Positions 43,946 to 55,164 of a stretch of 64,000 nt of DNA are shown here, piece by piece. The notes under the pieces were generated by a model. The model was given only the letters and a program-made list of their open reading frames with translations, did not search any database and was not told where the DNA came from. Location: positions 433,409,529 through 433,473,528 of the forward strand of contig NC_058522.1 of assembly GCF_904849725.1 (NCBI RefSeq), read 5' to 3'. The position numbers and the translations under genes are program-made. This stretch comes from Hordeum vulgare subsp. vulgare. Its lineage: Eukaryota; Streptophyta; Magnoliopsida; Poales; Poaceae. Numbering within the stretch: position 1 is the first letter of the stretch; each line of letters opens with the position of its first letter.

Positions 43946-46900
43946 TGTAGCGACCCGACTCAAAAACGAGTGAAGCCTTTGTGTTTCTGTGCCATCCCTG
44001 GATCAGTATGCTGGCACACACAGTACATCAATGTATATATCAAAGTGCAATCACATGCAAATAGCGTAAAACTGATATATACCTTAAATATCTCGGCGGA
44101 AGCGGTCAAGGGAGTGGAGTCGCAATAAACACCAACGGCAAGTTGAGTGTAGACCGTAACCCTGAATCATACTCTTACTCGTCGAAGAAAAATATCTGCA
44201 ACATAAGACGTTGCAGCCGTGTAGGTCAGCATATTGAATATGCCGGCAAGTCACATAAGAGAGGGGTGAAAAGTAATCATCTATACTATATGCATATATG
44301 GCAGGTGGGGCTATAAGTTTTTAGCGAAAAGCAAGTTTTCTCCTACATCAAGAGAGGGCTAAAAGCAAAATGTTACTACATTGTTGGTTGTTAACGAGAT
44401 GGTTCCGCCAACCAGTTCTCATACCCGAGTTATCAATATTACCCTCATCAAATATATATAATGGTGTTGAGAAATCCAGATAACTTCAGTTCCTTTGGCT
44501 CAAGTTGTCCATGACCGTGGACACGGCTAATCGATTAGGTTTGAGTACTCTGCAGAGTTTTGCACACGTTCCCCACAAGATTTGATCGCCTCCGAGTATG
44601 TCCTCGCACTTCAAGGTGTTTGAAGACCGGATGATCAAAACATGGTCTTTCAACGAGTCCCTCTGAATCCCTGTCGGTGCCCATCCATTCCTACCGTTCG
44701 TCTACATTTGCTAGCACCGCCTGTCCAGAGTCGCCGCATTGTCCAACCAAGCCAGAGCCCATAATGACTTGTGGCTGTGCAGGTAAGCCTTGGGTCTTGA
44801 AAATATCTGCCTGTCTCTTTGAGCCTGGGTGAAGCTTTCCGCAGGATGTCATGGCCGTCCCCAGCATCCCGGGCATCCACTCGGTTCTCCAGGGAGCCGA
44901 TCAACAGTCCTTCACCCATAGTTGCATTTCGTCCGAGGTCTTGGAAATCTTGTCTTAACCGGTCTTGATTATTTAATCAACCTCGCATCACTCCTGTTAT
45001 GCACTCAACCGAAATCCCGTCTACTCAAGCATAGCAATATGAAATTTGTCGTCCCGGGGCCAAGTATCAGGGATGTTGTGTGCCTACCATATGATATTAC
45101 ATTCTATACTAAAATTTCCAAGTACCTAAGCAGCATGCAATTGGGCATAGGATGGTAGAACTACGATGCATAAAACATAGGTGATAGTATGATCAAAGTG
45201 ACTTGCCTGGTGATGTTGACGAAGAAGAATTTCTCGAGAAATAACTTGATAGACTACTCGTCACTCTCCGATGAAATCTATATAACAAACATATCATTCA
45301 CATAAGCACTCATACTAGCAATCATTCTAGCAATCAAAACAAAAGAGAGAGCGAATAAGAAACCGAAAGAAACTTCAAATAAGACTAGGGAGTCTTCTAC
45401 TACGTCAAACACTAAATAGTTTTTGTCTAACGGAAAATAATAACAAGGAACTAAGATATAAGTTTAACTAAGATAAAATAAAGTATTTTTCACAAAACTT
45501 TTTGAAAGTACTCCCAAACGGGATTTGAAACAATGGGGAAACCAATTGCAAGTTACTAAGGAACTATAATTGATTTCATGAAAACAAATAAAAATAAAAT
45601 AAAAACTTGTTGCAAAACTACTGTTTAACTAACATAAACAAAACAATAATGTTTCTGAAATAATAAAGAAAATATTTTAAAACAAAAGTAGAAAAGGAAT
45701 TAGCCGAAATCCTAAAAGAGGTGAAACAGAAATTGTTTCACAAGAAACAGTGAGCTAAAATACTCAAACAAATCTAAAATTTTTACCACTTATAAATAGG
45801 ATCACTAGTGATCAGTACCAAAAGGAATCAAATTAAAACTCCTGGAATAGGCAAAACAAGGTTTAAACTAAATCTGATCTAACTTATATTTGAAAATTTC
45901 AAACATAGACAAGTTATATGTTTTTAAAAACTACAGGAAATTTGTGAGCTACTGGAAAAAGAATCAACTCTATTGGACTTCGGGAACAAAAGATATGGCC
46001 GAAATAAGACATAAACTTTTCTGTTTTTGCAATTAGACAGAAAAAAATGAAGCTAACTAGTATCTAACAGGGGGTACACGTGGCGCGCTACTATAGGCTG
46101 CGGGAGATGTTTGTTTCAACGTTTGGAGCAAACGGCCAAGGCTAACAAAAACTACTGGCCAAAAGTATAAGTGAAATAAAAAACCGCTGGTTTTCTAATC
46201 TAAACCGAAGAGGTATTTAGGATCTAATCTACACCACTGGATAAAGATCTAAGGGCTACAAAAAGAATAGAAGAAAGAACAGAGGGAAGAGAGAGTCTAC
46301 CAGTAGTGGGGGCAGCTCCGGCGAGGGTGACGTCACCGGCAAGGGGGAGGGCTCCGGGGCGGTGGAGAGGACGGGGCGGTGGCGGCGGTGGTAGTCCTCC
46401 GGCGAGGAGGGGCGTTGGGCGGAGCGGGGCAGCTCGGGTGCTGCTCCCAGGGGGGGGGGGCAGAAGGTTGCAGGTGCTTTGGCTCCGGCGGGCGTCGGGA
46501 GGGGAGGCTCGGGCGGCGGCTCGTCGGGGTTAGGGCGGGAACGGGGCGGTCGGGGGTGGTGGAGTTTATATAGGCCAGGGGGAGGAAAGGAAGGGGAGAG
46601 AGGGAAATCGGGGAAGGAATCCCGAGTTCTAGGGGTGGCTCGGTCTCGGGCATGATTTTGGAAGGAGAGGGAAGAAGATGACCGACGGGGGGAGAGACTC
46701 GGCCAGGGGGGCCAGCGGTCATAGAGAGGAGGCGGGGGAAGGAAGGAAAGGTCGGCCGAGATTTAAGGGGTTAGTCCCTGGCGGCGGGGGATTCGGCCCA
46801 CGGCCTTATCATGCGCTCGGGGCGGCGGCTTAAAAAAAACCTTTCCTATTTTCTAACGTTTTCCGAAACAGAAAACAAATGCGAATAAAGAGGAAGTAAA

Positions 46901-47439
46901 TCAAAATATTAATATAGGGTATTATATACCAAAAAAATCAGAAAAATAAAATATAGATGATGGGCATTTTTCCACGGCAAAAATAAAAACTTCAGAAAAA
47001 ATTATTTTCACAAAATTGCCTAAAAGGTTTATTTTCTTTTGCAAATAATTTTCAAATGACCCTCTAAGTTTGAGGGTTCAAATAACTTTCAAAATGCCCG
47101 TGGGTTTGAGGGTCATGTTCCTCCTCTCTTTTCTGTTTGACAAAAAGTATTTCCCGACATTTCTTGCACGAAGAAAACGAATGGAAATGCAAAAGAATTC
47201 AATGCAAATATCTCCGCTCAAATTATTTATAGTTGAAGAAGTCATGTCATCTTCTCTCTTTGCTTTTAAAAGCTTGAATTTGAATTCACCGGAGAAGGGG
47301 AAAGTCATTTTATTCCCTCTCATTCAAAAGTTTCGAAAAGTTTCAAATTTCACACAAGTTTCAGTCACTCAGCAAACAATCAAACAAACTAATAATAATT
47401 ATATTAACATTCCAAAATTTATAATTTTGGGATGTTACA
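43946..47439 (-). repeat. 5' (right) LTR of element E, full length
   Basis: 3494 bp; TG...CA. TATA box on the minus strand at 46565-46573. 44240-46223 is the part missing from the left LTR: ordinary mixed sequence plus an A/T-rich stretch (45400-45800), no gene seen. Confidence 0.92.
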
Positions 47440-48561
47440 GATCTGGAGTCCGTTTCGGGCTCCGGAGAGGGGAAATCGTCGCCATCGTCATCATCAACCT
47501 TTCTCCATCGACAATTCCATGATGCTCTTCATCGTTCGTGAGTAATCTCATCGTAGGCTTGCTGGACGGTGATGAGTTGGATGAGATCTATCATGTAATC
47601 GAGTTAGTTCTTGACGGGGATTGATCCCTAGTATCCACTATGTTCTAGATTGATGTTGCTACTACTTGGCTATGCTTAATGCTTGTCACTAGGGCCCGAG
47701 TGCCAGATTTCAGATCTGAACCTATTATGTTGTCGCCAATATATGTGTGTTTTAGATCCTATCTTGCAAGTTGTAGTCACCTACTATGCGTTATGATCCG
47801 GCAACCCCGGAGTGACAATTGCCGGAACCACTCCCGGAGATGACCATAGTATGAGGAGTTCATGTATTCACCGCATGTTAATGCGTTGGTCCGGTTCTTT
47901 ATTAAAAGGAGAACCTTAATATCCCATAGTTTCCATTAGGACCCCGCTGCCATGGGAGGGATGGACAATAGATGTCATGCAAGTTATTTTCCCTAAGCAC
48001 GTATGACTACATACGGAATACATGCCTACATTAGATTGACGAATGGGAGCTAGTCACATATCTCTCCGTGTTATAGCTGTTACATGATGAATCACATCCG
48101 TCACACTCATCCATCACCGATCCACTTCCTACGAGTCTTTTACTACTGGGTCTCTCTACGTTACTTTGCCTAGGCTTGTCCCTTGCTACAAGAGGGATTG
48201 GGCCACTTTGCTGCTATTGCTACTGTTGTTACTTGTTACTTTGCTGCTGCTGCTGCTACTACTGTTCCTTGCTACCCTGCTTTTACTTGTTGCAAGACTT
48301 TGCTGGAGCCGTTGCCTTGGCAAGGTAAGCGGTACTGACAATCCCGTCAACCAAGGCTTTTTCTGGCACCGTTGCTATCATATTACCTTGCTACTGATAC
48401 TTTGCTTGCAGACACTAATCTTTCGGGTGTGGTTGAATTGACAACTCAACTGCTAATACTTGAGAATATTCTTTCGCTTCCCCTTGAGTCAAATCAATAA
48501 ATTTGGGTTGAATACTCTACCCTCGAAAACTGTTGCGATCTCATAAGTTTGTGGGACATCA
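47440..48561 (+). repeat. 5' LTR of element D, right part
   Basis: Aligns with 55582-56725. Contains the GTCCCTTGCTAC/AGGGATTGGGCCAC block (48178-48211) followed by a run of GCT/TAC-type triplets near 48212-48300. Ends GGGACATCA. Confidence 0.92.
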
Positions 48562-48571
48562 AGGCTTTTTC

Positions 48572-48588
48572 TGGCGCCATTGCCGGGG
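48572..48588 (+). other. Primer-binding site of element D (tRNA-Asp)
   Basis: TGGCGCCATTGCCGGGG, ten bases after the LTR; complementary to the tRNA-Asp 3' end. Confidence 0.92.
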
Positions 48589-48639
48589 AAGCACATCTAT
48601 ATTCCCTAAGTCACTTGGGATTGACGTCTGCTGATCACT

Positions 48640-51403
48640 ATGAGGAATCCGATAGATCCAAGAACTACAATCCTACCTTCCACTACGAGGAGAGGTAAGG
48701 AACTGCCATCTAGCTCTGCACTTGATTCACCTTCAGTTTTGAGTAAGTTTGCGACTTCGCCTCCTGCTAGAAGTCTTGATATGTCGCATGTGCTTGATGA
48801 TGCTACTTCTGCTGCCCATGATGCTATGCTAGATACTATGCTTGATGATACTATGCTAGATACTATGCCTGATGATGCTATGCTTGATACTATGCCTGAT
48901 GATGCTATGCTTGATACTATGCCTGATGATGCTATGCGTGATACTGCTTTGCCACTAGGTGCATTCCTTGATGCACATATTGCTAGAGTTGCTGCTAGAT
49001 GTGATGATACTTCTGAAACTGCTGATACTATTGAAGTAGAACCTGCTACTATGCCTGTTATGCCTGATACGCGCTATGTTATGGAGGGAGAGATAGCTGA
49101 GGACTTTCTTGCGTGTAAGGATAGCTATGATGTTGAGAAACTTCTGCGCAAGTGGAAAGAAAAATCTCTGAACGCTAGGATGAAATACGACCCAAAGTTT
49201 GCCACTTCACCTATCTTTGTGATCGATAAGGATTATGAATTCTTTGTCGACCCTGAGTTAATCACTCTTGTCGAATCTGATCCCTTTCACGGTTACGAGT
49301 CTGAAACGGTTGTAGCCCATCTTACCAAACTGCACGATATAGCCACCCTATTCACTAGTGAGGAAAAGATCCACCACTACTATATGCTCAAGCTATTTCC
49401 TTTCTCGCTAAAGGATGATGCTAAGACCTGGTTCACTTCTCTTGCTCCTGGTTGTGTGCGTAGCCCCCAGGATATGGTCTACTACTTCTCTGAAAAATAT
49501 TTCCCTGCCCATAAGAAGCGAGCTGCCTTGCAGGAAATATACAACTTTGCTCAAGCTGAAGTTGGAGGAGGATTATCTAGGTACTGAATGCGTTCCCTGA
49601 TCACGCTCTTGAGAAGAATGAAATACTTGATATCTTCTATAATGGACTTACCGATGCTTCCAAAGACCACCTAGATAGTTGTGTCGGTAGTGTTTTTAGG
49701 GAACGAACTATAGAACAAGCTGAGATTCTACTGAATAACATCTTGTGCAATGAGAATGCTTGGACTATTCCCGAACCACCTCCTAAGCCAACTCCGAAGA
49801 AAAGAGGTATTCTATTCCTCAGTCCTGAAGATATGCAAGAAGCCAAGAAATCTATGCGAGAGAAAGGCATTAAATATGAAGATGTCAAAAATCTACCACC
49901 TATCGAAGAGATCCATGGTCTCGGTAACCCGATACAGGTAGTAGAAGTAAATCCTCTACCTAGGTTTGATGACAGTGATATTCCTTTTGATAAACCTGCT
50001 AGCTTATGCATGGATGAATTTGATAACTTCGTTGCCAAACAACAGAGTTTCAATGATTATTGTAGCAGACAATTGGAACAGAATGCTCGTATGCTTAGTC
50101 ATTTAAGTGCTTGTGTGGACAGAAATGTCAATGATCTTCAACTTCTGAGTAAACATGCCTCTATGGTTACTACTCAGGTAGAACAAGTACTTAAAGCTCA
50201 GAATGACTTGCTCAATGAGTTGAATGACAATTCCGCCAGAGTCGTCACTAGAGGCGGTAGAATGACCCAGGAACCTTTGTACCCTGTGGGTCATCCGAAG
50301 AGAGTTGAACAAGATTCTCAAGGAGTTAGCACTCATGCACCTAGTTATCCTAGAAAGAAGAAGAAATATGATAGGAACCTGCACGCTGGCAACCTTGTTG
50401 CTGCTACACCTGAGAGTCCAAACGATGCCTCTGTCTCTGATGCTGAAACACAATATGGTGATGAACATGAGCCTAATGATAATATCAATAGTGATGTTCA
50501 TGTTGATGCTCAACCTAGCAATGATAAGGATGTGGAGATTGAACCAGTTGATCTTGATAACCCACAGCCTAAGAGTAGAAGATACGATAAGAATGACTTC
50601 GCTTCTAGGAAGCACAGTAAAGAAAGGGAGCCATGGGTTCAGAAACATATGCCCTTTCCTCCCAAACCATCCAAGAAAAAGGATGATGAGTATTTTGAGC
50701 GCTTCGTTGAGATGATGAGACATGTCTTTTGCAGATGCGTTTGACTGATATGCTCAAGGTGTCTCCGTATGCTAAGTACATGAAAGATATTGTGACTAAT
50801 AAGAGGAGGATACCTGATCTTGAGATCTCCGCCATGCTTGCCAATTACACATTCAAGGGTGGAACTCCTAAGAAACTAGGTGATCCCGGTGTGCCCACTA
50901 TACCTTGCTCCATTAAAGGCAACTACGTTAAAACTGCGTTATGGGACCTTGGAGCCAGTGTTAGTGTTATGCCTCTCTCTCTTTATCGTAGACTTGAACT
51001 GGATAAGTTGACACCCACTGAAATCTCTCTGCAAATGGCCGACAAATCAACTGCTTTCCCTATCGGCATTTGCGAGGATGTGCCTGTTGTGGTTGCTAAC
51101 ACCACTATCTTAACAGACTTTGTTATCTTGGATATTCCCGAGGACGATGCCATGGCTGTCATCCTCGGAAGACCCTTTTAAAATACTTCAGGGGCTGTTA
51201 TAGATTGCAACAAAGGCAATGTCACTTTCCATGTCAATGGTAATGAGCATACGGTGCACTTTCCGAAGAAACAATATCGAGTACATTGCATCAATGCTAT
51301 CGAAAAGACTTCATCGATTCTTATTGGGAGATTTGAATGCCCTATTCCTCGTGTCAAGATGAAGTATGACTTGCTTGTTGGGGGAGATTCACATCCCCAT
51401 TGA
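48640..51403 (+). pseudogene. gag: Element D Gag-protease
   Basis: ATG 48640 opens 315 codons of Athila-like Gag (a 9-residue repeat near residues 60-105, later FPFSLKDDAKTWFTSL). A frameshift near 49565-49590 moves it to the frame that runs to 50744 (PKPTPKKRGILFLSPED, basic and acidic stretches). A second shift near 50725 leads to the protease (LTDMLKVSPYAKYMKD, WDLGASVSVMPLSLYR; active DLG at 50945-50953; ILGRPF). TAA at 51179-51181 interrupts it, and homology to the family ends with TGA 51401-51403. No RT follows, so Gag-protease ends here by design of this non-autonomous type. Two frameshifts and one stop make this copy inactive. Confidence 0.9.
48817..48951 (+). repeat. 27-bp tandem repeat inside D's gag
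   Basis: Five units, period 27, the central ones nearly identical (units at 48844, 48871 and 48898). They encode the 9-residue unit DDAMLDTMP. It lies in frame, in the N-terminal part of Gag. Confidence 0.9.
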
Positions 51404-51647
51404 GGTGACTTACTGACTATTCGAAAATTCTCCGTCTTCTTTTGCGATTCGAAAAGGTTTTGTCGAGGGGATTTGATCAACCCCATTGACGGATTTCTCT
51501 CGATGACCATGAGATGGATGAATCACGGAGTCACAAACCTCTGTTCCAAGATTTCACTCTAGGTTGCTTAGAAGAAAATTGATAGATTTAGTTTAGTTTT
51601 CCCTGTTTTTTGTCTTAGCATCCGATGGAAAAGTACCCCGAAAATCA

Positions 51648-51850
51648 ACGTTCTCCGAACGCTCTGAAAATCTAGTATGATTTTTTCTGGAATATTTGAA
51701 AAATACTGTGACAAAGAGTCTATCTAGGGGTCACACCAGTGGGCCACAAGCCCTAGGGGCGCGTGCACCCCCTCGCCGCGCCACCCAGGCTTGTGGGGCC
51801 CACAGGCACCCCTTCCACTCATTCTTGCTCCCATCCAGTCCTCCTACCTC
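51648..51850 (+). promoter_or_regulatory. Internal U3-like segment of element D with palindrome
   Basis: Compare D's own LTR at 36286-36460: CTGAAAAT, GATTTTTTCTGGAATA, GAAAAATAC, CAAAGA, then CCAGTGGGCCACAAGCCC occur in the same order. The palindrome arms are at 51739-51752 and 51788-51803. CCAGAAAAAATCG follows at 51852, as GAAAAAATCA does elsewhere. It sits upstream of the env-position gene. No clear TATA box. Confidence 0.65.
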
Positions 51851-51963
51851 CAGAAAAAATCGTTTCACAGCTCAAACCCGTGTTCTTGCTCCTCTTGCTG
51901 GGATTTTCGATCTCTTTGCTCAAATCACCGTTCTCCGAACTATTTTGTGGAAATTACTCCTTG

Positions 51964-52184
51964 GTAAGTGACTCCTCCATTGGTCCAATTAGTTTTTGCT
52001 GTAGTGCCTTATACTCCGTGTATTTTTGCTGCCTTGGTGACCATGTTCTTGAGCTTTGTATGCTTATTCTAGCTGGTCCCAAGTAGTTTTGATGCGTAAT
52101 ATGGTCTCTAGGCACTTGTGGGAGTAGTTGCTACAAGTTTAGTTGAACCTTGTTCACCTTCCTTTGGGTCACTGAAAATTTCAG
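51964..52184 (+). other. Possible 221-bp intron upstream of D's env-position gene
   Basis: A consensus donor CTTG/GTAAGT at 51963/51964 and an acceptor AAAATTTCAG ending at 52184. The coding frame of the next gene is open from 52185 but closed by TGA four codons upstream, and there is no in-frame ATG before 52323. This fits an exon that begins at the acceptor. Confidence 0.5.
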
Positions 52185-53212
52185 AAAAGAAATACGTTCA
52201 AGAGAAACTATCATGGTGGTTCCTCAAGCAAGAGAGGTCCCCGTCTTGCGATTCGGGAGCCTGATCCTTACCAACCTACGGACGCACATGTACAACCATG
52301 TGAATGGCCTTCTGATGAATTTATGATTGAGGCAGGTTTCAAAGATGAGTTTGATGCATTTGTTCACAACGTCGGACTCGAAGAATTCATCTTCGATAAA
52401 TGTGAACAGTATGTTGCTCTCACTGCTTCTTTTGTTCGTAGATTCAAAATTTCAGCTGCCCATGAGCCATCGGTATTGTTTGATCTCTATGATAAATCGT
52501 ATACCATGGATTTAGAGGATTTCAGTAGAATTTACAAAATACCTATTTGGGGTAACCTCAATGATCCTCCTAAATCTTCGGTTAGAGATTTTTGCGCTGG
52601 TATTATGGTTGGAGAAACCAGAGACATTACACAAGCTACCATGGGGAGTATTCATTTTCCTGCCTTGCATTACTTTGCCCTCTTCATAGGCAGATGCATT
52701 AATGGCAAGATTGAGCATTGTCACCTCTGCGCACCCGACCTTAGTATCCTTAAGAGCGCAGTGACAGGTGACAAAAGCTTCAACATGGGAGCTATTATAG
52801 CAAGGAGGCTGAATAAGAATGCTATTAATGGGGATTTCTTTGGTGGGATCTATTCCACCCGCATAGAAAATTTTCTTGGAGTACCCATCCGCACAGGAGA
52901 TCCCCCGCTCCATACAGCTTTCCTTGACTGTGTATGACACGCTACCAGTTCCTTGAGAGGGATGATGAATCCCTCCTATACCGCTTGATATTTAACCGGC
53001 AGCGTGTTTTCCATATTACCCTTCCTGCTCCTGCTCTCTTTGACTTTTAGGTAAAACGGAAATATTACATAACTAGAGGAGAGGCAGAGGAGTATAAGAG
53101 GGAGGCGACGGTTGCTCGTCTCCGTGAGGCAGCTATTCAGGCTGTGGCTGGAACGCTCCCGTATAACCCCCATTATGATTTTGGGTTTCGCCAGGACCGT
53201 CCTTGGGAGTAG
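52185..53212 (+). pseudogene. Env-position protein of element D (ATHILA ORF-1-like)
   Basis: Open from 52185 to TGA 52935-52937 (ATG at 52323): DPYQPTDAHV, MIEAGFKDEFDAFVHNVGLE, FDLYDKSYTMDLEDFSRIYK, FCAGIMVGETRDITQATMG, IHFPALHYFALFIGRCING, GAIIARRLNKNAINGDFFGG. This is the plant retrotransposon protein known as ATHILA ORF-1, of unknown function, found downstream of pol or in its place. After a frameshift near 52925 the C-terminus continues (TRYQFLERDDESLLYRL; TAG at 53048-53050; a charged helix-rich stretch EEYKREATVARLREAAIQAV; end at TAG 53210-53212). No membrane segment. It is unrelated in sequence to the env-position genes of A and C. Confidence 0.8.
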
Positions 53213-53233
53213 ACCAAGTTAGGCCAAAAGCCT

Positions 53234-53247
53234 AAGCTTGGGGGAGT
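53234..53247 (+). other. Internal polypurine-tract copy in element D
   Basis: AAGCTTGGGGGAGT, 21 bases after the env-position gene; the LTR-adjacent copy at 55151 differs in one base. Confidence 0.8.
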
Positions 53248-55150
53248 ACGTGTTCTCACTGACTTTATATTCTTGCTTATGCTTTCACTTTGTTAGCCGG
53301 TGTTCACACTTTGCAACTATATCATCCATGCTAGTTTATTTTCTTTTTCTCATTTTATTTTCGTGCGTCTGTCTAGTTTGAGAAAAACCAAAAAGATTTT
53401 CTTTTCTTCTTTTGCTTGTTGGGAGCTTTCCCGTGTAGACGGTTTTCTTTTTCTTTTGGTCAAGGTAGAAGATATTGGTTACAATGTTTAGTGGCTCTTG
53501 CATGCATACCTGTTTAGCTTTCAAAGAGCCATATTACTTTGTCTTCTCCTTTGTGTTTGCCTGCAGATTCCAGCTTTAGTCCAATGCACGAGCACGCTTA
53601 TTATTGTTCACATCGTTCGGTCGTGCAAGTGAAAGGCAATAATGACGATATATGATGAAGTGACTGAGCCTGGAAAAGCTAGTATGAACTCGATCTATTT
53701 TGTTTTTGTAAATATGACTAGCTCATCATGCCTGATTCAGCTTTGTTGTGAGAGAAACATGTTTGCAATGACAACTTAGAGATCATAGTTGCTTATGCCA
53801 TGCTTATTTAGCTAGGAGCTTATAATGGTTTGTCTTGGTTGCCCACATGAATGTTGAGATGACTATGATGTAGTATGATAGGATGGTATCCTCCTTTGAA
53901 TGTTTCAAGTGGTTTGACTTGGCGCATGTTCACGCATGTAGTTGAAACAAAATCAACATAGCCTCTACGATGTTCATGTTCATGGTGATTTATGTCCTAC
54001 TCATGCTTGCACTCAATGTTAGTTAATCTCAATGCATTTTGATGACTGTTGTCGCTCTGTAGTTGGTCGCTTCCTAGTCTTTTGCTAGCCTTCACTTGTA
54101 CTAAGCGGGAATACTGCTTGTGCATCCACCTCCCATAAACCCAAAGTTGTGCCATATGAGTCCACCATACCTACCTATGTGCGGTATCTACGTGCCGTTC
54201 CAAGTAAATTTGCATGTGCCACTATCTAAATCTTTAAGAAATAATCTGTTTTGCATGCCCGAACCGCTCATGTCATGACAGGGGGCTATTGGTATCTTCC
54301 ATGCTAGGTGTGTTATCCTCAATATGTGTTTATTCACTATCATTCACGAGAAAGGGGCCGGTAATTGGAATTCCCAGTTCCATGCTCAAATCAAAAAGAT
54401 AATTGCAAACAAAACTCCCCCATGATTGATGTTGGTTTGGACGGTACCCGAGGATTCGGCTAGCCGTGGAGTGTGATTGATTGGTGGTGGGGGAGTCAAA
54501 ACTTTACTTTTCTGTTTGGGAACCGCCTATAGCATGTGTAGCGTGGAAGATGTTGAGAACTCTTAGTCATTGCGTTGGCACTGAAAGCATGCCACCCAAA
54601 ATTATTATCTCTGTTTTCAAAGCTTGAGCTTTGGCACCTCTGCAAACCAATGCTTCCCTCTGCGAAGGGCCTGTCTATTTATGTTCCTGTTGAATCATCC
54701 TCCTCTTACAAAAGCACCAATTAGAGAGCACCTCTGTCATTTTTATGCTTTGCTTTTAACTGTGTTGAGTGTGTCTATGACTGGATCTTCATTGCCTTGA
54801 ATTACAATGTTTAGTCAGCCTTTGGTCTTTTAAGGTGCTCTGCATTTATGTTTTGCGGTCTGAGAAAGAGCTAGCGAGATACCATCTATTAGTATTGCTT
54901 CATGTTGTTTTGATTGAAGTGTTGACACTTGAGGCTTATTATTATTTGCTCGCTAGTTGATTATGCCATTGATATGAGTTTATCGTGAGACCTAGATGTC
55001 ATTTGCTTAGTGGTTTGCTTGTGATGTTGCTGAAATTCTGGTTGTGAGTTAGACATAGTTGCAACAACAAGATCAAACAGAGTTCATCTAAGTTTTTCTT
55101 TTGTCTCTCTCAGTTTGTCAACTGAGTTGCTTGAGGACAATCAAGGCTTT
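53248..55150 (+). other. Non-coding 3' region of element D
   Basis: 1.9 kb without a gene. Shares two blocks with A and C: CTTGTGCATCCACC...GAGTCCACCATACCT near 54118-54175, and TGCTTCCCTCTGCGAAGGG at 54651-54669. Confidence 0.7.
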
Positions 55151-55164
55151 AAACTTGGGGGAGT
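55151..55164 (+). other. Polypurine tract of element D
   Basis: AAACTTGGGGGAGT directly before TGATACGTCTC at 55165. Confidence 0.92.

Larger units (their letters stand above)
36584..47439 (-). mobile_element. Long-LTR Gypsy element E, nearly non-coding (LARD-like)
   Basis: Starts TGTAGCGACCCGAC and ends GGGATGTTACA on the plus strand; perfect GATCT duplication (36579-36583, 47440-47444). The primer site TGGTATCAGAGC is on the minus strand at 43941-43930, so the element runs right to left. The right (5') LTR is 3494 bp. The left (3') LTR is about 1.5 kb after removal of F and lacks a 1.98-kb middle part. The internal region is only 1771 bp with a broken gag. It needs another element's enzymes. 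The LTRs differ by a few percent by eye. Inserted in D's 5' LTR. Confidence 0.9.

Noticed and set aside
44240..46223. Possible separate insertion inside E's right LTR
   Set aside because: No terminal TG...CA, inverted repeats or target duplication at its ends; a deletion in the other LTR explains the difference better.
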